A stretch of DNA of 64,000 bases from Pseudomonas brassicacearum subsp. neoaurantiaca (GCF_013608025.1 NZ_VDLV01000001.1:124001-188000), one strand, 5' to 3'; shown: positions 15,811 through 24,838, counted from the stretch's first letter. Notes: generated by a model from the sequence alone, not told the origin. Made by a program: numbers and translations.

Positions 15811-18558
15811 ATGAGCCAGACCGTAACTCCCCAGCAACTGCAACAGTGGTTGTTCGACGGGCAGGAAATCGCCCTGTTTGATGTGCGCGAGCACGGCCAG
15901 TATGGCGAAACCCATCTGTTTTTCGCGGTGAACCTGCCCTATAGCCGCCTGGAGCTGGACGCTCGGCGGCTGGCACCCAACCCCAAGGTTCGGTTGGTTG
16001 TTCATGACCAGGATGGCACAGACCTCGCAGTGCGCGCGGCGCAACGCCTGCGGGCATTGGATTACGTGAACGTGCACATCCTGGCGGGCGGCGCCGATGG
16101 CTGGCAGGCCGCCGGCTATCAGCTGTTCGCCGGTGTGCATGTGCCCTCCAAGGCGTTTGGCGAGCAGGTGGAAGCGGTGCGTCACACCCCTCACGTCACT
16201 GCCCGCCAACTGGCGCAATGGCAAGCCGAGGGTGAACCGCTGGTGATCCTCGACGGCCGACCGCTGGAGGAGTATCGCAAGATGACCATTCCCGGTTCGA
16301 TCTGTTGCCCGAATGGTGAATTGGGCTACCGCGTGCGCGACTTGGTAGCGGACGAACAAACCCCCATCGTGGTCAACTGCGCCGGCCGGACCCGCAGCAT
16401 CATCGGTGCCCAGACACTGATCGACCTGGGTTTGAAAAACCCGATCTATGCCCTGGAGAACGGTACGCAAGGCTGGGACCTGGAAGATTTCCAGCTGGAA
16501 CATGGCAGCGAGCGTCGGTATGCCGAAGAGGTGTCGGGCAGCACGTTGCCGGAACAGCGCTTGGCGGCGACACGACTGGCCGCGCGGGCTGGGGTGCCTG
16601 CCGTCGGGGCTGCCGAGGTCGAGCGGTGGGCAGCGGACGCCGGGCGCAGTCTGTTTCTCTGCGATGTGCGCACCGCCGAGGAGTTCGCCGCCGGCACGTT
16701 GCCGGGCGCGCAACACACCCCGGGCGGGCAGTTGATCCAATCCACCGATCTGTATGTGGGGGTGCGCCAGGCGCGGGTGGTGCTGTTCGACCACGACGGT
16801 GTGCGTGCACCGATCATCGCCAGTTGGCTGCGGCAACTGGGGCACCAGGCTTTTGTCCTATCAGATGGGTTGAGTAGTGGCTTGGTTTTGCCGGCTCCAG
16901 CTATCGTCACGCCTGAAAGGCTGCCGCTGATCAGCGTGCAGGCCTTGGCCGATGCCCTGAAGGATGACGCGGTGGCCTTGATCGACCTGCGTTCGAGTCG
17001 GGCGTATCGCCACGGGCATATTGCCGGGGCGCGCTGGTCGATCCGGCCATTACTGTCGCGTGCGCTGGCGGGGGAGCAGCGGCCACTGGTGCTGGTGGCC
17101 GATGACCCTCGGCTGGCGGCGTTGGCGGCACTGGAGCTACCGCACGCGCAAGTCCGCTTGCTGGAGGGCGGCCCTGATGCCTGGCGTTCGGCGGGCCTGT
17201 CGCTACGAGAAGGCGTGGACACGCTGCCGGATGAACAGTGCATCGATTTTCTGTTTTTTACCCACGACCGTCACGCGGGTAACAAGGATGCAGCGCGCCA
17301 ATACCTGGCTTGGGAGATCGGCTTGCTGGCGCAGATGAGTGCCGATGAAATCGCCAGCCTCAAGCCATTGCACGGACCGCTTCTAGGCGCTGTCGATGAA
17401 CGACTTCGCACCCGTCTGATCCATGGCGCGCGCGCCGAAAAGGGCAGCGGTGCCAGAACCGTCAACGTACCGGTCAGCCGTTTGAGCACGGTGCTGTTCG
17501 ACAACCTCGCACAGATGCGTGACGCCCGTTCCCGGCGCGACAGCGAGCGCGTCCTGACGTATGGCGCCCGTGGCAATCCGACGGCCTTCGCACTGGAAGA
17601 CCTCGTCACTGAATTGGAGGGTGGCTATCGCACCCGGCTGTTCGGCACCGGGTTGGCCGCCGTGGCGCAAACCTTCCTGGCCTACCTGCGGCCCGGCGAT
17701 CATGTGCTGATCACCGATGCGGTCTATGCCCCGGTACGGCGCGTGGCACGGGATTTCCTCGAAGCCTTCGGCGTAGCGGTCGAGTACTTCGCTCCCGACG
17801 GCAGCGACCTGCTCGGACGGCTGCGAGCCAACACCAAGATGGTCTACACCGAAGTGCCCGGCTCACTGTTGTACGAGCTATGCGACTTGCCAGCCATCGC
17901 CGCACTCTGCAAATCCCGCGGCATCTTGCTGGCCGTGGACAACACCTGGGGCTCGGGCGTGCTGTACCGGCCACTGGCGTTGGGCGCCGACATCTCGATC
18001 ATGGCCCTGACCAAATACCTGGGTGGCCATAGCGACGTGGTGATGGGCAGCGTTTGCACACGGCAGGAGGCGTGGCCGGCACTCGCGGCCATGAGTGACA
18101 CCTTCGGCAATACCGTCAGCCCGGATGACGCTTACCTGGTCCTGCGCGGCGCCCGTACCCTGGCTCCACGCCTGGAGACGCATGAGCGCCAGGCATTGGA
18201 GATCGCCCATTGGTTGCAGGCGCAACCGCAGGTCAAGCGGGTCTTCCATCCGGCACTGCCCGAGCATCCCGGTCACAGGTTGTGGCAACGGGATTTCAAG
18301 GGCAGCAACGGGTTGCTGTCCTTCGAGCTCCGCGAGAAGGACGACGCTTGCCTGGAACGCTTCATCGACGCTTTGCAGGTGTTCGGGTTGGGGGCGTCCT
18401 GGGGCGGGTTCGAGAGCCTGGTGACGGTCGCTGACACCCAGGATCGGAACAGTGCCGAGGACCGGGCGTTGAATCCGGTGGTCCGGTTGCATGTCGGGTT
18501 GGAGGACGTCGGGGTATTGATCGAGGATTTGCAGCGGGGGTTTGCAGCCGCTGGTTGA
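15811..18558 (+). CDS. Fusion: four rhodanese domains plus cystathionine beta/gamma-lyase-type PLP enzyme
   Basis: A 915-residue protein. Residues 1 to about 505 are four tandem rhodanese domains. Only the second has the catalytic cysteine (Cys190 in VVNCAGRTRS); the others have HDQDGT, FDHDGV or VADDPR at that loop and should be inactive. Residues from about 530 to 915 form a Cys/Met-metabolism PLP enzyme: RTRLIHGAR, STVLFDNL, YGARGNPTAFALEDLVTELE, substrate-side AVDNTWGSGVLYRPLALGAD and PLP Lys735 in ALTKYLGGHSDVVMG. Beta-elimination of a cystathionine- or cystine-like substrate would release sulfur that the rhodanese part could accept. The two halves are often separate adjacent genes in pseudomonads (from memory). 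The ATG at 15811 begins MSQTVTPQQLQQ. Confidence 0.88.
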   Translation: MSQTVTPQQLQQWLFDGQEIALFDVREHGQYGETHLFFAVNLPYSRLELDARRLAPNPKVRLVVHDQDGTDLAVRAAQRLRALDYVNVHILAGGADGWQAAGYQLFAGVHVPSKAFGEQVEAVRHTPHVTARQLAQWQAEGEPLVILDGRPLEEYRKMTIPGSICCPNGELGYRVRDLVADEQTPIVVNCAGRTRSIIGAQTLIDLGLKNPIYALENGTQGWDLEDFQLEHGSERRYAEEVSGSTLPEQRLAATRLAARAGVPAVGAAEVERWAADAGRSLFLCDVRTAEEFAAGTLPGAQHTPGGQLIQSTDLYVGVRQARVVLFDHDGVRAPIIASWLRQLGHQAFVLSDGLSSGLVLPAPAIVTPERLPLISVQALADALKDDAVALIDLRSSRAYRHGHIAGARWSIRPLLSRALAGEQRPLVLVADDPRLAALAALELPHAQVRLLEGGPDAWRSAGLSLREGVDTLPDEQCIDFLFFTHDRHAGNKDAARQYLAWEIGLLAQMSADEIASLKPLHGPLLGAVDERLRTRLIHGARAEKGSGARTVNVPVSRLSTVLFDNLAQMRDARSRRDSERVLTYGARGNPTAFALEDLVTELEGGYRTRLFGTGLAAVAQTFLAYLRPGDHVLITDAVYAPVRRVARDFLEAFGVAVEYFAPDGSDLLGRLRANTKMVYTEVPGSLLYELCDLPAIAALCKSRGILLAVDNTWGSGVLYRPLALGADISIMALTKYLGGHSDVVMGSVCTRQEAWPALAAMSDTFGNTVSPDDAYLVLRGARTLAPRLETHERQALEIAHWLQAQPQVKRVFHPALPEHPGHRLWQRDFKGSNGLLSFELREKDDACLERFIDALQVFGLGASWGGFESLVTVADTQDRNSAEDRALNPVVRLHVGLEDVGVLIEDLQRGFAAAG

Positions 18559-18559
18559 G

Positions 18560-19687
18560 CTACGACACTTTCGGTTTTTCCACGGAGGAATACGTGAGGT
18601 TTATCGCCGAAAAACGCCGAGCCCAGCGATGCGCTTCGCGAAACTGCTCAACAGCCGAAGGATCACTTCGACTGGCCAGCGCTTCAACGGCGGCCTTACG
18701 CAGATCAGTGTCTTTGTCCACGATCCAAACGCCCGGCTCCCGGTCGCGCAGGGCCATTTCACCGAAGCGGGTCGAGATGACCGGCAGGCCGAGGGCGCGG
18801 TACTCGTAGTATTTGATGGGGTCGACCGAGGCGGTGAGGCGGTTGCGCTTGAAAGGAATCAGGCCAACCGAAAACGTCGCCATGGCGGCGATCGCGGCGG
18901 CGTGGGAGCACTCGGGGAGCAACTCGATGTTGGCGGGCAATCCGCGAGGCGCAGGGGTAAAAAGGGGGCCGATCAGCCGGATCGGGTTTCCGGGGTTGGC
19001 CTGCGCCAGCGCGATGACCAGGTCCCAGTCGAACCAACGCCCCAGCGTGCCGACATAGCCGAGCACCTGGTGTTTGGCGCCCAGGTCCAGGCTTTGGACT
19101 GGCGCCAGTGTGTTCATGTCGCAGGCATTGAGGGCCAGTCCCACCTGGTCGGTCATGCCCAGGAGCTTGTCGCGAAGTGGGCTTGAGGATGCCAATACTT
19201 TGTCCACTCGTTGGATGAGCTGTGCCTGGCGACGCTCCATGGACCTGCGCGACAGGCCTTGGTAAAACGCCGGGAAATCATCCATGGCATCGTAGATGGC
19301 ATGGTTTTCAGGGACGAGCGCCAGCAGTTGCAAGGCCAATTCGGAGGGTTTTGCGACGCACACCCTGCAGGGCTTTTCTGCGCAAAATACTGCGACCTCC
19401 CTGAACAGGTTGTGCCATAGCCGCTTAAGCAAAATGGCCGATCCCGGCAGGGGCTCGATGGGTAGGCTGGGGGGCTTACGGACCTGCAACCAGGATGGAA
19501 CGCTGACGTTTTGTTGGCCGGCGACAGGCGACTTGCGCTTGAGATCGCTCAGCGTCGGTAAGCGCGTCGGATACGGGTCGATCCAGAGTACCGGCGCCCC
19601 GGTCTGGTGGTGATACCAGTCGACGAAGTGATGGGGGCGCTGGCTGAAGCTGGCCCATGGCACCGGCGACAGATAGATCATTCGCAT
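18560..19687 (-). CDS. Glycosyltransferase, GT-B fold (family 4-like)
   Basis: A 375-residue cytoplasmic glycosyltransferase. It opens with MIYLSPVPWASFSQRPHHF, a motif shared with the larger transferases at 28489 and 35446. It has YDAMDDFPAFYQG in the N-lobe and a donor-binding C-lobe with VLGYVGTLGRWFDWDLVIAL and VDPIKYYEYRALGLPVISTR. It is the last gene of the leftward polysaccharide operon. It overlaps wecB by 10 bases, and its stop codon lies one base from the end of the convergent rhodanese fusion gene, with no visible terminator. The sugar and acceptor are unknown. Confidence 0.85.
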   Translation of the reverse strand: MRMIYLSPVPWASFSQRPHHFVDWYHHQTGAPVLWIDPYPTRLPTLSDLKRKSPVAGQQNVSVPSWLQVRKPPSLPIEPLPGSAILLKRLWHNLFREVAVFCAEKPCRVCVAKPSELALQLLALVPENHAIYDAMDDFPAFYQGLSRRSMERRQAQLIQRVDKVLASSSPLRDKLLGMTDQVGLALNACDMNTLAPVQSLDLGAKHQVLGYVGTLGRWFDWDLVIALAQANPGNPIRLIGPLFTPAPRGLPANIELLPECSHAAAIAAMATFSVGLIPFKRNRLTASVDPIKYYEYRALGLPVISTRFGEMALRDREPGVWIVDKDTDLRKAAVEALASRSDPSAVEQFREAHRWARRFSAINLTYSSVEKPKVS

Positions 19688-20787
19688 GATTGGAAGTACT
19701 GCCTTAACACATCGACGATACGTGCCGCAGCCTTGCCATCGCCATAGGGCGATACCCCGCGAGCCATGTCTCGATAAGCCTGTGGGTCATCGAGCAAGCG
19801 CTGGGCCTGTTCGACGATGGTGTCCTGGTTGGCACCGACCAGCCTGACCACGCCGAGGTCGACTGCCTCCGGGCGTTCGGTTTCCTCCCGCAGTACCAGC
19901 ACAGGTTTGCCCAGGGCTGGCGCTTCCTCCTGCACGCCGCCGGAGTCACTGATGATCAGATACGCGCGCTTCATAGCCGTGATGAACGGCGCATAGTCCA
20001 GTGGTGCGCAGAGCAGGATGTTCGGGGTCTGGCCGAGCAGGCGATGCGCGACATCCTTGACGTTCGGATTGGGGTGGACGGGATAGAGAATCTGGATGTC
20101 CGGGTTCCGTTCGGCCAGGCACTTGAGCGCCTGGCAAATGTTCTGGAACGGTTCGCCGAAGTTCTCCCGTCGATGGGCGGTCACCAGCACCAGGCGTTTG
20201 CTGGCATCCAGTGGGATCGCCAAGGCTGAGTCTTGTTTGGCGGTCATCAACAAGGCATCGATCACTGTGTTTCCGGTCAGCGTGATATCGCTGTCGGCGA
20301 CGCCTTCGTGCAGCAGGTTGTCCACGGCGCGCTGGGTGGGCGCGAAATGCCAGCGGGTCAGTTTGCTGGCGATCACCCGGTTGGCCTCTTCGGGAAACGG
20401 GTTGCAGAAATCGCCGGTCCGCAAGCCCGCTTCGACGTGGCCAAAGGGAATCCGCAGGTAAAAACACGCCAGTGCGGCACACATGACCGTGGTCGTGTCG
20501 CCTTGAGCCAGTACGACGGCCGGTTTCTCTGATTGCAGTACGCCGTCGAGTTCAAGCAGCAAGCGTGAGGTCAATGTCGTCAACGACTGGTTGGGCCGCA
20601 TGATGTCCAGGTCCAGGTCGGCCGTGATTGCGAAGCCCTCGAGAATCTGGTCCAGCAGGCGTCGGTGCTGGGCGGTGGCGAGCACCCGGCAATCGATGTG
20701 TCTTTCGGCTTGGAGTGCCTTGATCACCGGGGCCATCTTGATGGCCTCCGGGCGTGTACCGACGATGCAAAGTACCTTGCGAGTCAT
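19678..20787 (-). CDS. wecB: UDP-N-acetylglucosamine 2-epimerase (non-hydrolysing)
   Basis: A 369-residue protein with the family motifs VGTRPEAIKMAPVIKAL at the start, QGDTTTVMCAALACFYLRIP, FGHVEAGLRTGD, VLVTAHRRENFGEP and ISDSGGVQEEAPALGKPVLV. It interconverts UDP-GlcNAc and UDP-ManNAc, supplying ManNAc-derived sugars to the surface polysaccharide. It overlaps the neighbouring genes by 10 and 4 bases in a tight operon. Confidence 0.93.
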   Translation of the reverse strand: MTRKVLCIVGTRPEAIKMAPVIKALQAERHIDCRVLATAQHRRLLDQILEGFAITADLDLDIMRPNQSLTTLTSRLLLELDGVLQSEKPAVVLAQGDTTTVMCAALACFYLRIPFGHVEAGLRTGDFCNPFPEEANRVIASKLTRWHFAPTQRAVDNLLHEGVADSDITLTGNTVIDALLMTAKQDSALAIPLDASKRLVLVTAHRRENFGEPFQNICQALKCLAERNPDIQILYPVHPNPNVKDVAHRLLGQTPNILLCAPLDYAPFITAMKRAYLIISDSGGVQEEAPALGKPVLVLREETERPEAVDLGVVRLVGANQDTIVEQAQRLLDDPQAYRDMARGVSPYGDGKAAARIVDVLRQYFQSCE

Positions 20788-22370
20788 GCCTTTTGATTTC
20801 CTATCGTTGTGGCAAGTGAGCGGGCTATCCGGTCCGCGTTGGCCATGAGTGTCAGCGTGTGGGACTTTTCGGTCAGGCTGGGCAGGCAGGCCCCGTCGAC
20901 AATGTGCACGCCGCCAAGGCCTGCGACTTCGCCCAGGCTATCGGTCTGTCCGACCTTGGGCATCGAGTGCATGGGCAGGGTTCCCGCGTAATGGATATCC
21001 GCTCCCGGCCTGCCGAGGGTGAAGCTCCTGGGCATCAACAGCGCGCCCATTTTCCAATAGATCTGCCGTAGCTTTGCCTCGGCAGCCTTCATGAACCCGG
21101 GCAGCTCGGGATGCACCTGGCCGGTGACGCTCAACGAACCATCGGTGCGCAGGCGCGCCGTGTTATAGGACAGATGCCCGGGCAGGAAAATGTTGCCTAC
21201 AAGGCAGGCACAGAGCAGATTTCTAAGCAGTTCGATGCTGTAGCGTTTGCCCAAGGGAATCCGGCTGACAAACTCGCTCATCGGCAAGCCAGTGGTACTG
21301 AACGTCGAACCAAAGGCCGTGGTACTGGACGACAGCTCCAGGGTGAACGAAAGCTGTCCCAGGCCAAAGGTTGGCACCCTTGGGGTGCCGAGCATCTTTG
21401 GCAGCCACAGCAGGAAAGCCGCCGTTGGCGATGACAGCAATGGTATCGGGGCCGAATGGTTCAGGTGCTTGAGGGCGAGCCGGGTCGAGGCGAGGGTGCC
21501 CGCCGCCAGCAGCAGGCGCGTGGCGCAAAACCGCCGGGCGGAGCGACGATCGCTGATCACCCATGAACCGTCCTGTTTCAGCAGATCGTCCACCAGAAAA
21601 TCCTGGACGTGCTGGAAACCGGGGTATTGCTTGAGTTTGCTCAGCTCTTGCGAGGCGCTGTACAAGGCCTGGTTGTGGCAGCCCCACAAGCAGTTTCCAG
21701 ACAGATCGCAGGCCTTGCGCTCGTCCAGGGGCTGGCTCAGGACGGCCACTCTGGAGCGGCCAAGGCGAAACCCCAGGTCGGGAAATACCGGCCGGCGCCG
21801 GGTGTATCGGTCGAGCAGGCGCTGATGCAAGGCGTCCAACGGCAGGGGCGGTTGTGACCACTCATCGAGGCCGAAATAGCTCGACAGGTCATCGGCGCTC
21901 CGACCGCTGATACCGATTCGGCGAGCGACGGTTTCGTAAGACGCCTGCATCTCGGAATAATCGATGGGCAGCCCGGCAAAATTTTCGGCACCGAGCGTGG
22001 CTACACCGCAGCCCCAGGCATTGGACAGGCCTCCGGTTGCGAGTGAGCCGATACCGATAAAGTTATCGGTCTCGATGCGGTTACCGTTGCTGAACCCCTC
22101 GAACACATGGGCATGGGTCGGTGTCTTCAGCTTGGGCGATACCGCGTCCAGTTGGTCCAAGGCGTGGAAGTCTTCGCCGATCATCCACTTCCACTGATGC
22201 TCGTCGTTGGCCCTGGCGTCCAGAAATGGACGGCTTGGCAGCACCGGTGCCCCCGCATCGGCCTGGGCATCGACCATAAGGATTCTCAGGCCCGCCTTGA
22301 CCAACGGATAGGCAGCTGAAGTCCCCGCCGGACCGCTGCCGACAATGATGACGTCGAATTCAGGCGCCAT
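20784..22370 (-). CDS. GMC-family FAD-dependent oxidoreductase
   Basis: A 528-residue flavoprotein. The N-terminal Rossmann fold is DVIIVGSGPAGTSAAYPLVK, the middle carries LLLAAGTLASTRLALKHLN, and the C-terminal GMC region has GADIHYAGTLPMHSMP followed by GGVHIVDGACLPSLTEKSHT. GMC enzymes oxidise alcohols, often sugars. One in a polysaccharide operon suggests oxidation of a sugar or lipid-linked sugar, perhaps together with the SDR encoded just upstream; this is inference. The ATG at 22370 gives an 11-base overlap with the SDR gene; a TTG at 22388 is the alternative. Confidence 0.82.
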   Translation of the reverse strand: MAPEFDVIIVGSGPAGTSAAYPLVKAGLRILMVDAQADAGAPVLPSRPFLDARANDEHQWKWMIGEDFHALDQLDAVSPKLKTPTHAHVFEGFSNGNRIETDNFIGIGSLATGGLSNAWGCGVATLGAENFAGLPIDYSEMQASYETVARRIGISGRSADDLSSYFGLDEWSQPPLPLDALHQRLLDRYTRRRPVFPDLGFRLGRSRVAVLSQPLDERKACDLSGNCLWGCHNQALYSASQELSKLKQYPGFQHVQDFLVDDLLKQDGSWVISDRRSARRFCATRLLLAAGTLASTRLALKHLNHSAPIPLLSSPTAAFLLWLPKMLGTPRVPTFGLGQLSFTLELSSSTTAFGSTFSTTGLPMSEFVSRIPLGKRYSIELLRNLLCACLVGNIFLPGHLSYNTARLRTDGSLSVTGQVHPELPGFMKAAEAKLRQIYWKMGALLMPRSFTLGRPGADIHYAGTLPMHSMPKVGQTDSLGEVAGLGGVHIVDGACLPSLTEKSHTLTLMANADRIARSLATTIGNQKA

Positions 22371-23643
22371 GCCGGGTTTCACTTTCAAGCATTAGCTGGC
22401 GGGCAAAGGGACGGCACGCCAACGCCGCCAGCTTCCATACCAGCGCCTTGGCCGCAGTCAATCCCAGCGCAACCAGCGTGGCGACCAGGCTTCGCGGCTG
22501 CTGGTCGCCGAGAAACACCTGCGCACCCTGGCGGCTGGCTTCGGCGATACCGAGTGCAACCTGCAGGCGCCAGGCCAGCTCCTGGCCGTCGGGCTTGAGC
22601 AGGATGCCTGGGTTGTCGAGAAGTGCGAGGAATATCGGCCAGCGCATCAGCAGGCGTGATTGGATGATGGGATACCGTTTGCCCGCTCGCTCCAGTGCCC
22701 TCGCATAACGACGGACCAGGGTTTTTTGTGGCGGGCTTTTGAGCAGGTAGCCCAAGAGCACCGCAGCTTCTTGAAGAAGGCTTCGACGTTGACCATGGCC
22801 GGAACGATGCATGCCGTAGGCGAGGGGGCGCAGCGGGATGCCGATTCTTTGCAGGGAGTGCTCGCTGTCCATGGGCGGTAGTTGGATCAGGGAAAAAAGT
22901 CGCTCCAAGCCCACTTTCGTACTCAACGACTGGCCGAGTGACCGCCGCAACAGCCTGAGCAATACCACTGGCACCGGGATCGCCAGGCGAGTGGTACGGA
23001 CCCGGTGCGTTGCAATCGACATCAGGAATCGGTCAAACGCGATGGGCTGCACGGCGCCCAGGTTGAGGGTTTCGGCCCGCATATCGTCCCGCTCGGCAAT
23101 CGCCAGTATCGAGGCCGCGAGGTCATCGACGTGAATCGGTTGCACGCAAGGCGCAGGCATGAGGATCGGTATGAAAGGGCTTCGCCGAACCATCCCGGAC
23201 AACAGGCCAAAGAGCCCGCGCTCGGGACCGCCATACACTTGGCCGGGGCGGATCACGGTGCCGCCGGCGGTGAGTACCCGTTGTTCGATACGCCACTTTG
23301 TCCGGCCATAGACATTGGGGGCTGTGGCCTCGGCGGTCTGACTGGAGATGAAGATGAACTTGGCCGTGCCTTGCTGGGCGCAACGAAGCAGTGCCTGGGC
23401 GGCCTCGACTTCGTCGTCCGGGCTGGTGTGGACCGCGCTCGAGGTGTTGGCCGCCAAATGGATCAGCGCCTGGGTGCCAACGGGTAAATCGAGGCCCGGG
23501 CCCCGCAGGTCATAGGGAAGCCAGGTGTAAGGGGCAGGGCATGGCTGGCGCGTGGCGCAAATGACCTCGTGTCCGCTGGCTGCCGCGAGGGCTGCCAAAC
23601 GTTGTCCGACGTAGCCGGTCGCGCCGGTAATCACCAGTTTCAT
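22360..23643 (-). CDS. Extended SDR (NAD-dependent epimerase/dehydratase) with C-terminal extension
   Basis: A 427-residue protein. The N-terminal Rossmann domain is KLVITGATGYVGQRLAAL, with an SSQTA serine and a YGRTKWRIE motif (Tyr-x-x-x-Lys). After about residue 300 a helical C-terminal extension of roughly 120 residues follows that I do not recognise. It probably reduces or epimerises an activated or lipid-linked sugar, possibly after oxidation by the GMC enzyme encoded next. The ATG at 23643 overlaps the gtrA stop (TGATG) with GGAGGG upstream. It is distantly similar to the SDR at 37581-38432. Confidence 0.82.
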   Translation of the reverse strand: MKLVITGATGYVGQRLAALAAASGHEVICATRQPCPAPYTWLPYDLRGPGLDLPVGTQALIHLAANTSSAVHTSPDDEVEAAQALLRCAQQGTAKFIFISSQTAEATAPNVYGRTKWRIEQRVLTAGGTVIRPGQVYGGPERGLFGLLSGMVRRSPFIPILMPAPCVQPIHVDDLAASILAIAERDDMRAETLNLGAVQPIAFDRFLMSIATHRVRTTRLAIPVPVVLLRLLRRSLGQSLSTKVGLERLFSLIQLPPMDSEHSLQRIGIPLRPLAYGMHRSGHGQRRSLLQEAAVLLGYLLKSPPQKTLVRRYARALERAGKRYPIIQSRLLMRWPIFLALLDNPGILLKPDGQELAWRLQVALGIAEASRQGAQVFLGDQQPRSLVATLVALGLTAAKALVWKLAALACRPFARQLMLESETRHGA

Positions 23644-24050
23644 CAAGCGCCCTCCGCGCGGTCAGCGGAAACGGGCGGGCGCGTGTTGGAATGAAACACG
23701 AACAGCTTGCTGATCCAGTAGGTCAGGGCTACGCAGACCACGTCGCAGATCAATTTCACCGGGGCAGGGCTGTCGAGGAAATACAGTCCCACGCTGAACA
23801 GTGCCGAAGCGACCGGGATGTTGATGGCGAGCAGTGCGAAGTAGCGCACCGCTTGGGCTTTGCCGCTGCCGTGGGTCGATTGGAACGTGAAGTGTCGATG
23901 CAGAAAAAATGCGAACACGCCGGCGGTGACTTTGCCGGCGATGTTGGCCAGGACGGGGTGACCGTCGAAAAGCGCGATCAAGAGCAAAAAGGCACCCATG
24001 TCCAACGCATAGGCCATTAGTTGGATGGCGCCGTACCTGATAAAGGTCAA
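23643..24050 (-). CDS. GtrA-family membrane protein (polyprenyl-phosphate-sugar flippase type)
   Basis: A 135-residue protein with four predicted transmembrane segments. It has FIRYGAIQLMAYALDMGAFL, KVTAGVFAFFLHRHFTFQS and VCVALTYWISKLFVF, all typical of GtrA. GtrA proteins are thought to flip undecaprenyl-phosphate-linked sugars across the inner membrane. The best start is a TTG at 24048-24050 that overlaps the methyltransferase stop (TTGA) with a perfect AGGAGG six bases upstream. The long open extension to 24500 is only antisense-like readthrough of the neighbouring gene in another frame. Together with the genes at 24826 and 25861 it forms a GtrABC-like set. Confidence 0.85.
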   Translation of the reverse strand: MTFIRYGAIQLMAYALDMGAFLLLIALFDGHPVLANIAGKVTAGVFAFFLHRHFTFQSTHGSGKAQAVRYFALLAINIPVASALFSVGLYFLDSPAPVKLICDVVCVALTYWISKLFVFHSNTRPPVSADRAEGA

Positions 24051-24838
24051 GACGTCCTCCTGAGCACCACGATGTGATGCAGCGCCAATACCCGCCGCAA
24101 CGGATGCAGCAGTTTTTCGATGACTTTGAGCACGGGGATCAGCGCGTCCGGTAACAACTGGCGAAAGTTCAGGCCACCGGAAATCAGGTAGCGCAGATAA
24201 TTGCCGCATATCTCCTGATGGACGATTTCCAGGCCAGGGTGCTTGCGCTCGAATATTTGCCTGTCGCGCACGAAGACGATGTAGCTGAGGGCCTGGTTGG
24301 CGCCGTTCATGGGGCCGGTCGACGGCGTTTCCCAAGAGGGAAAATGCATGTCGAAGCCTTCGGACTTGAATAGACGCCGATAGAGGAACGCGGCAAAGGG
24401 ACCATGGAACGGCTCGATCAAAATGGCGCCCCCGCCGATCTTGATCGTTCGTTCCAGTTCCGTGAAAAAGCGATCGGGATGAGGGAAATGATGGAAACAA
24501 TTCTGGCCATAAAATGCCCGGACCGAACGATCGCCAAGGTCCATTGCTTCGGCATTGAGCGCCATGTCCAGTTGTTCGGTGCGGACAATGTCGGTGGCCA
24601 GTACTTTCGGATATGAGTTGCGCATGGGCGCGATGCCCGCCCCCAGCTCCACCTCAAGGCCGTCTACCTCGAAATAGCGGTTCGCCAGGCGATGAAACGC
24701 GTGGTGGAACTCCACGAAGACTTCCCGAAGCATCCGCTTGCGGCCAAGCACTCTGCCGTGAAGTTCGAGGCGCTCGACGCCGTCGACATCCAGCCCATCA
24801 AGGGATGGGTCCGATAAAAGATCTCTCAGTGTTTTAAT
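24047..24838 (-). CDS. SAM-dependent class I methyltransferase
   Basis: A protein of about 263 residues with the SAM-binding motif VDGLEVELGAGIAPMRNSYP, acidic ATDIV and a post-I region ALNAEAMDLGDRSVRAFYGQ, then FHHFPHPDRFFTELER. It probably methylates a sugar or lipid intermediate of the polysaccharide pathway. The start is unclear. The first standard start is GTG at 24751, but the same frame runs upstream through IKTLRDLLSDPSLDGLDVDG, which looks like genuine family N-terminus. The only start-like codons there are ATT (24838) and CTG (24829), with GGGAAGAA just before the ATT. I give the longer form; the C-terminal 234 residues are certain. Confidence 0.75.
   Translation of the reverse strand: MKTLRDLLSDPSLDGLDVDGVERLELHGRVLGRKRMLREVFVEFHHAFHRLANRYFEVDGLEVELGAGIAPMRNSYPKVLATDIVRTEQLDMALNAEAMDLGDRSVRAFYGQNCFHHFPHPDRFFTELERTIKIGGGAILIEPFHGPFAAFLYRRLFKSEGFDMHFPSWETPSTGPMNGANQALSYIVFVRDRQIFERKHPGLEIVHQEICGNYLRYLISGGLNFRQLLPDALIPVLKVIEKLLHPLRRVLALHHIVVLRRTS

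Noticed and set aside
18540..18600. Terminator between the rhodanese fusion and the convergent glycosyltransferase
   Set aside because: The stop codons are one base apart and no stable stem followed by T-run was found.
24050..24500. N-terminal extension of the GtrA frame to 24500
   Set aside because: Lies wholly inside the methyltransferase gene, is Arg/Pro-rich and does not match GtrA; the TTG with AGGAGG at 24048-24050 explains the start.
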